Assembly (NCBI RefSeq): GCF_030295935.1
Contig: NZ_AP027362.1
Coordinates: forward strand, 1,612,001-1,676,000
Length of the DNA: 64,000 nucleotides
Direction: 5' to 3'
Source of the DNA: Thalassotalea piscium
GTDB lineage: Bacteria; Pseudomonadota; Gammaproteobacteria; Enterobacterales; Alteromonadaceae
Below, piece after piece: positions 58,927 through 64,000 of this stretch; the first letter of the stretch is position 1, and each line of letters opens with the position of its first letter. The position numbers and the translations under genes were made by a program. Under the pieces are notes generated by a model, which did no database searches, was not told where the DNA came from, and worked only from the letters and a program-made list of their open reading frames with translations.

Positions 58927-59850
58927 TTGACCGCTATTGTGAATAACTTACTTGATCTTAAAGCATTATCACGCAGTAAAGATTTGCCTTTTATTGCGAG
59001 AACATTAGCTCAAGGTTTTTTACACGGCAGCCACGGCAGTATTCAACGCGGTGTTGGTATTGAATTTAGTCAATATAGAGCTTATGAACCTGGCGATGAC
59101 TTGGCTAAGGTTGACTGGAAACTATTTGCGCGAACCGACAAGTACTTTGTACGTGAAGCTGAACGTGAAAGTGATACTTGCCTTTGGTTTGCACTTGATA
59201 GCAGTGCCTCTATGTCTCATCGTAATCAAGCGAACAAAAACAACTCTAACAATATAACTAAGCTTCAGTTTGCTAAGGTAGTTGCGGCAACTATTGGATA
59301 TATTGCACAACTACAGGGAGATAGCCTTGGTTGTATTGCTTTATCTGCAGAAAAACCTACTTTTCTGCCAGCGCATGGCGGTTATAAGCACTGGCAGAAA
59401 CTACTATTAACTTTAAATGCAATAAAACCATGTGATAACTTTCCTGACTATCAGCAGGTGTATACGCAATTACAAACAATGCGCCGTTCCGGTATCGTAT
59501 TTGTTTTTAGTGATTTCTATCAAGCAAATGATGAAATTTATCAATTAATTAATCAACTTGTTGATAAACGAACGGAAGTTATTGCGGTGCAACTTGAGTC
59601 AAGTGATGAAATTAATTTCGACTTTGATGACGTTATCCGTTTTGAAGACCTTGAAAGCCAACAAGCGTATTTATTATCTCCAAAATTAGCGAAAAATAGT
59701 TACTTAGCCAATAGGGCTGCTTTCAATCAAGAGTTAAATAGTTACCTAAGTAGTAAAGGGGTGACGCACTGGCGGGTAGATATTGACCAGCCTATTGACG
59801 AAACGCTTTATCAATACTTAGCGGCAAGGCAAAGAGTGCTGTCAGTATGA
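58927..59850 (+). CDS. DUF58 protein (MoxR partner, VWA-like)
   Basis: This protein of about 307 residues has the DUF58 core GIEFSQYRAYEPGDDLAKVDWKLFARTDKYFVRE near residue 43 and a downstream VWA-like fold with CLWFALDSSASMSH (residues 94-107; a DxSxS metal-site motif) and SGIVFVFSDFYQ. No ATG lies at the start. TTG 58927 or GTG 58939 must be used, and the ribosome-binding site does not decide between them. Its end overlaps the next gene by 4 bp (ATGA), indicating coupled translation. Confidence 0.92.
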   Translation: MTAIVNNLLDLKALSRSKDLPFIARTLAQGFLHGSHGSIQRGVGIEFSQYRAYEPGDDLAKVDWKLFARTDKYFVREAERESDTCLWFALDSSASMSHRNQANKNNSNNITKLQFAKVVAATIGYIAQLQGDSLGCIALSAEKPTFLPAHGGYKHWQKLLLTLNAIKPCDNFPDYQQVYTQLQTMRRSGIVFVFSDFYQANDEIYQLINQLVDKRTEVIAVQLESSDEINFDFDDVIRFEDLESQQAYLLSPKLAKNSYLANRAAFNQELNSYLSSKGVTHWRVDIDQPIDETLYQYLAARQRVLSV

Positions 59851-61301
59851 CCACGTCACTATTTTCTATAACCTCTTTGCAGCCATTAGCTTATTATGGG
59901 TTAGCTGCACTAGCAATTCCTGTGATCATTCATTTATTGAGTAAGAGCCGGGGCCGAATTGTTAAATGGGGTACAACCCGCTTTTTACCACAGTCAAAAC
60001 CTGTAAAAATGTCAACAATCAAGCTTACTCAGCGGTTATTGTTGTTACTTCGTTGTTTAATTGTTTTATGCTCGGTTGCTATTTTATCTCAACCGTTTAT
60101 TAATGATTATAGCGGCGACGAGACTTTTGTTTTAGTGAGTGAAACATGGTTTAAAGCGGCCACGCCTGAGCAGCGTGAGCAAATTAGTGAATACTTAACA
60201 TCTTCTGATTTCAACGTGCTCTCATTACAAACTTTGGAAAGCTTTACAACATTCACAAACGTTACTGAAGTTGAGCCGGCTGAACCTTTAAATATATGGC
60301 AACAATTAAGTAAAGTAAGTAAAAAATTTAAACAGGCAAAAGAGATTTTAGTTTTTACAGAAGCTAATGCAATCAATTTTACAGGTGAAAAACCACTATT
60401 AAATCAACCAATAAAGTGGTTCATCACATCACAACAAAGTAGCCAACAATATTCGTTAAATTCACTGGTTCAGCAAGCATTTAAATTGATTATTTATGCA
60501 GAAGACGAACACAAAGAGGCGCTTAATTATTTATTGCCAGCACTAAACGCGATTCAAAAATTTAGTGTTCAACAACTCTCTATTGAAGTTATTGAGCATC
60601 CACAAAAATTGGTATCTGCGCAGCAACCAAATTGGGTGTTTTATCTGGCAAATCGCCCTATAACACAAGAGCTTATTTCTTGGCGAGCGCAAGGTACGCA
60701 TATTTTTATAAATAACGATAATCGATTGTTGGTTAACAATTCTGAAGAAATTACTGTTAACAATGGTTTTGCGCTGCTCGCCCCCATTCGCTTTTATCAA
60801 AGTAGCCATTTAGAGAATACCTTTGATTCACAGCATGTAGAACATCAGGAAGATTTATGGGTATCTGAAGATAACAAACCATTATTAACTGTATTTAAGG
60901 TTGATGAAGCAACTAATACCAATGCAGGTAAACGCTATCAATTTGCCAGCATGCTTTCACCTAAATCGACTAATTTAGTGATTCAACCACAATTTCCTTT
61001 AGTGATACAAAGGCTACTTTTTGGTGATCAAATTAATTCATATCAAAAAGAAAATGATCAGGTTACAGCAGATAATATTAATCAGTTAACGGCATTGTTA
61101 TATCAGCAAGCGATAGCACACCAAGCATTTTTGGATACGGTTTCTGATAAAGCTTATCGTATTAATAATACGATTGATTTTGATGCACACCAGGACATGC
61201 TTTTATGGCTGGGATTATTACTCGTTTTGTTAGTATTGCTAGAGCGGCTACTCAGTGAGTATTCAGTGTCTAAGCAGCTAGTGGTAAATAAAAATGAGTG
61301 A
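59847..61301 (+). CDS. BatA-like inner-membrane protein
   Basis: This 484-residue protein begins with the BatA/aerotolerance N-terminal module: a first helix (about 13-31, LAYYGLAALAIPVIIHLLSK), a basic loop with GRIVKWGTTRFL, and a second helix (about 62-82). A large extracytoplasmic region follows, then a third helix at about 452-470. The middle has no DxSxS metal site, so the VWA function is not evident; in this operon the DUF58 gene supplies it. It overlaps the genes on both sides. Confidence 0.82.
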   Translation: MTTSLFSITSLQPLAYYGLAALAIPVIIHLLSKSRGRIVKWGTTRFLPQSKPVKMSTIKLTQRLLLLLRCLIVLCSVAILSQPFINDYSGDETFVLVSETWFKAATPEQREQISEYLTSSDFNVLSLQTLESFTTFTNVTEVEPAEPLNIWQQLSKVSKKFKQAKEILVFTEANAINFTGEKPLLNQPIKWFITSQQSSQQYSLNSLVQQAFKLIIYAEDEHKEALNYLLPALNAIQKFSVQQLSIEVIEHPQKLVSAQQPNWVFYLANRPITQELISWRAQGTHIFINNDNRLLVNNSEEITVNNGFALLAPIRFYQSSHLENTFDSQHVEHQEDLWVSEDNKPLLTVFKVDEATNTNAGKRYQFASMLSPKSTNLVIQPQFPLVIQRLLFGDQINSYQKENDQVTADNINQLTALLYQQAIAHQAFLDTVSDKAYRINNTIDFDAHQDMLLWLGLLLVLLVLLERLLSEYSVSKQLVVNKNE

Positions 61302-63642
61302 TCGCGAAGTAATACAACGAAAACTGGCGGAATTAACACAAAAGCTAAAACGTAAAGCATTTGTAGAGAGCCTAATGTTAACCAGTGTTATTTGGGTGAT
61401 AATTTGTTATTTAGTGTTGTATTGGTTTAGCTTCTCATGGCTTAGTATTTCCGCGCTAATTATTACTTACTTTGTTGTTGCGTTATTTATTGGTAAGTCT
61501 CAACTTTGCAGTAAGGTAAATCAAACGAATGTGCTTGAACATTTAAATCGGGTATATCCTCAGCTAGAAGAAAGCGCACAACTTCTTGTTGTGACTAGTG
61601 AAAATCTACCCTTACTTTTGCGCTTACAACAGAAAAAAATAACTACACAATTTATTCTTATTTTGGCTGACAAAGTTAAGCAACAATTAATATTTGGAGA
61701 TTATCGTTACAAAGGACAATTGACTTTAGCGCTAGCTCTTATTGCAATGAGTGTTTTTTTTCAACCCTTAACACACTTGGAACATTATATAAATCAACGG
61801 GGTGAGCCTACGTCGACAGAAATTAATGAGATGCACTCGTTAAATCGTCTGGTTTCAGCAAAAGTTGTCATTGAGCCCCCTAGTTATACTGGTTTGTTAA
61901 ACAAACAGTCAGATAATCTGAATATTCAGGGAATTATCGGTAGTAAAATAATGTGGCAATTAGCGTTTACTCAAAATAACCTTTCTTATGCATTGGTATT
62001 TTCTAACGGACAAGAGCTCGCTTTAACTGTAGATAATGGGTACTTAGTAGGTGAGTTAATTATGACTTCTACTGGACTTTATCAAATTAAAGCTGGCGCA
62101 GAGTTACTCCCACAAATTTATACGTTAGAAATGAAGAGTGATCTACAGCCATCAGTTCGTATTTTAACGCCTCAACTAACAATTACAGAAATATTAACGC
62201 AGGCAAAGCCTTTAATTGAAACTCAGGTACAAGTGTCAGATGATTTTGGTTTAAGTAAAGTTGATATATTAGCGTCTATTGCTAAAGGCTCAGGCGAAGC
62301 GGTTAAATTTCGTGATCAAGTGTTTGAATTTGATGATGTAAGTGCCAAGTCACTGGTTAAAAATAGTACAGGTCATAATATTGTCAATGAATACGTTAAG
62401 GTCTGGGATTTGACCGAGCTGGATATGGAACCAGGCGACGAATTATATTTTTCAGTTCGAGCTTGGGACAATAAAAGCCCTGAGCCTCAGTTAACACAAT
62501 CAATAACTAAAATAGTACGTTGGTTAGAAGATAGCGATCAAGCGGTAATGGCAGACGGAGTATTGATTGACTTTATGCCAGAATATTTTAAAAGCCAACG
62601 ACAAATTATAATAGAAACAGAGCAATTAATTGCCGATAGCTCGCTGTTATCAACAGTGGAATTTAGTCAAACTTCTGAGCTATTGGGAGTTGCACAAAGT
62701 GAATTAAAACAAAAGTATGGTCAATACTTGGGGGATGAATTTGAAGATAGTACAAGTGAGCAACCTTCATCCTTAATCCAGCATAGTGATGACCACGATG
62801 AAGAAGGAGAATCTGATAAAAGTCATCAGGACAAAGAAGCCCATGAAGAACAGCATCAGCATAACAAAAACAGTCAAAGTAGAGCTAATGAAGGCGTAGA
62901 TACCGCCTATGAAAAAGTGTTAGCACAGCATGCTCATACACATGAAGATAGCGATGTTGGCTTGATGGGGAAGCAAGACCCCGTTGCTTTAATGAAGCGC
63001 TCGGTCGCTAACATGTGGGAAGCAGAACTCTATTTAATGTTATCTAAACCAGAGCAAGCTTTGCCTTATGAGCAAGAGGCATTAAAGTTTTTAAAAATGG
63101 CTCAAAAGGCGGAACGTATCTATGTTAAAAGATTAGGTTTTGAGCCACCTCCGGTAAATGAAGATAGACGGTATCAAGGAGATCTTGAAGAAATTGAATC
63201 TGTCTTGCAGGCGCAACATATTAAGGTCCCAACTAGTGAATATCAAACTTTGAGTGATGTCTATACATTGTTATCACATCCTAAGCTAGCAATTGAACAG
63301 CTAACCGCGCAGCAACGTGAGTTGTTTAGTCAAGTTAAAGCGTTATTTAATCAACAAGTGAGCACACGGCCAGCTTTAATCGAGTTTGTTGCAACTATCG
63401 AAAAAATATTATTAGGTAATCGTATTTACTTAACCGATTGCCAAGCCTGCATTGTGAAATTACGTGATAAAATATGGCAATTAATGCCGTCGCCAAAAGC
63501 AGTTATTTCAACGGTTAATCAAACATTAACAGTAGGCGATGCGTTAGCCGCTGATTATATTAACAATATACAGCCGTCGCTCGAGAATACACATCCATCT
63601 ACGAATAAAGCAATAAATAGTACCGAAGAGGAGCCTTTATAA
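61294..63642 (+). CDS. Large membrane protein, DUF4175-like
   Basis: This 782-residue protein has a helix pair at about residues 25-65, a third helix at about 143-160, then a large extracytoplasmic part with beta-rich repeats (for example IEPPSYTGLLNKQSDNLNIQG near residue 193 and VQVSDDFGLSKVDILASI near residue 312). This region resembles DUF4175 proteins found in MoxR/BatA operons. Residues about 500-560 are low-complexity and rich in His, Asp, Glu and Gln (HSDDHDEEGESDKSHQDKEA, then HAHTHEDSD). The C-terminal 200 residues are helical. It overlaps the BatA-like gene by 8 bp. Confidence 0.72.
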   Translation: MSDREVIQRKLAELTQKLKRKAFVESLMLTSVIWVIICYLVLYWFSFSWLSISALIITYFVVALFIGKSQLCSKVNQTNVLEHLNRVYPQLEESAQLLVVTSENLPLLLRLQQKKITTQFILILADKVKQQLIFGDYRYKGQLTLALALIAMSVFFQPLTHLEHYINQRGEPTSTEINEMHSLNRLVSAKVVIEPPSYTGLLNKQSDNLNIQGIIGSKIMWQLAFTQNNLSYALVFSNGQELALTVDNGYLVGELIMTSTGLYQIKAGAELLPQIYTLEMKSDLQPSVRILTPQLTITEILTQAKPLIETQVQVSDDFGLSKVDILASIAKGSGEAVKFRDQVFEFDDVSAKSLVKNSTGHNIVNEYVKVWDLTELDMEPGDELYFSVRAWDNKSPEPQLTQSITKIVRWLEDSDQAVMADGVLIDFMPEYFKSQRQIIIETEQLIADSSLLSTVEFSQTSELLGVAQSELKQKYGQYLGDEFEDSTSEQPSSLIQHSDDHDEEGESDKSHQDKEAHEEQHQHNKNSQSRANEGVDTAYEKVLAQHAHTHEDSDVGLMGKQDPVALMKRSVANMWEAELYLMLSKPEQALPYEQEALKFLKMAQKAERIYVKRLGFEPPPVNEDRRYQGDLEEIESVLQAQHIKVPTSEYQTLSDVYTLLSHPKLAIEQLTAQQRELFSQVKALFNQQVSTRPALIEFVATIEKILLGNRIYLTDCQACIVKLRDKIWQLMPSPKAVISTVNQTLTVGDALAADYINNIQPSLENTHPSTNKAINSTEEEPL

Positions 63643-64000
63643 TGTCTTGGTTCACCGCTTCACTACATTTACCAACATTTGACGCTGCTCATTATTTGTT
63701 AATGGTGTTGTCTTTTATTATGTTGGCTGTAATTTGTACTAAAGTTTTTTATCGTTATCGCGCTAAGTCTATGGTTAAGGCGATGTTAATATGTGCCGTT
63801 AATCTCGGTGCAATACTTGCGATGTTACTGTTAATTTTGCCTATTTATCAGACAAAAGCAGAAGCCGAGCATGCGATTATTATAACCAACAATACTGATG
63901 AGAGCCAAGTGGAAGAAGCGTTAAATCGTTTTAAGGATAGCGATCTTGCTAATCTTTATATTTGGATCGATAACGAAAATGATAGACAGGCTTTAATACC
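63642..64000 (+). CDS. Membrane protein of the same operon, 3' end beyond the window
   Basis: Translation starts at ATG 63642, sharing a base with the previous stop (TAATG), and stays open to the window end (at least 119 residues). It begins MSWFTASLHLPTFDAAHYLL and has two membrane helices (about 18-34 and 48-68), then an extracytoplasmic segment. The topology is that of BatA-like or VWA-like partners of MoxR/DUF58 systems, but no diagnostic motif is reached before the cut. Confidence 0.7.
   Translation, partial: MSWFTASLHLPTFDAAHYLLMVLSFIMLAVICTKVFYRYRAKSMVKAMLICAVNLGAILAMLLLILPIYQTKAEAEHAIIITNNTDESQVEEALNRFKDSDLANLYIWIDNENDRQALI

Noticed and set aside
59847-64000. Complete Bat aerotolerance operon
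   Set aside because: The characteristic VWA-type BatA/BatB and TPR BatC are not seen; only the N-terminal BatA module is recognisable.

Overview
The window looks like a chromosomal segment of a low-GC marine gammaproteobacterium of the Alteromonadales, most likely Colwelliaceae (Thalassotalea or Colwellia type). This is inferred from the gene content, the rRNA operon beside gmhB, the LiuR-controlled leucine pathway and the dense short palindromic intergenic elements. Only the rRNA genes could settle the genus, and no database was searched. No phage, plasmid, CRISPR array or complete insertion sequence is visible.

1-20.2 kb is branched-chain and short-chain acyl-CoA catabolism. On the minus strand, liuR-liuA-liuB-liuC-liuD-mvaB-scoA-scoB carries isovaleryl-CoA to acetoacetate and acetyl-CoA and activates acetoacetate. 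A divergent thiolase finishes the job. Two matching 6-4-6 palindromes lie in the shared intergenic region and are the probable LiuR operators. After a few single genes (HutD/Ves-like, a hypothetical, a flavodoxin-fold reductase, an AraC regulator) a plus-strand unit encodes the fused B12 mutase IcmF, an AcuI-type acryloyl-CoA reductase, a 3-hydroxyisobutyryl-CoA hydrolase-like protein and an SDR.

20.2-27.4 kb holds gmhB and one rRNA operon: tandem promoters, 16S, tRNA-Ile(GAT), tRNA-Ala(TGC), 23S, 5S. The 23S gene has an unusually long helix-45 extension that resembles an intervening sequence. Behind the 5S gene lie two near-identical degenerate 5S 3' fragments and a set of small palindromes with an ATCC core.

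27.5-32.6 kb has two regulators (GntR/FCD and TetR/RutR-like), malate synthase G and (S)-ureidoglycine aminohydrolase, a probable ureide/glyoxylate assimilation module. 32.9-39.1 kb is a polyamine locus: arginine decarboxylase and agmatinase on one strand; a eukaryotic-type AdoMet decarboxylase, spermidine synthase and a small P-loop ATPase on the other. Three of its genes use non-ATG starts.

39.3-53.8 kb is mostly ordinary: TonB-C and FimV-like exported proteins, a DUF2235 hydrolase, an M15 peptidase with dapE-yffB, pta-ackA with divergent yfbV, rlmA, xthA and a CHASE-PAS hybrid histidine kinase. 54.1-64 kb is one long plus-strand operon: a Tat-signal TldD homologue, a signal-less TldE/PmbA homologue, an exported DUF4159 protein, a MoxR ATPase, a DUF58 protein and three membrane proteins (BatA-like, DUF4175-like, and one cut by the window end). 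This is the best candidate for an incompletely described system.

Three families of MITE-like non-coding elements with terminal inverted repeats are scattered between genes.
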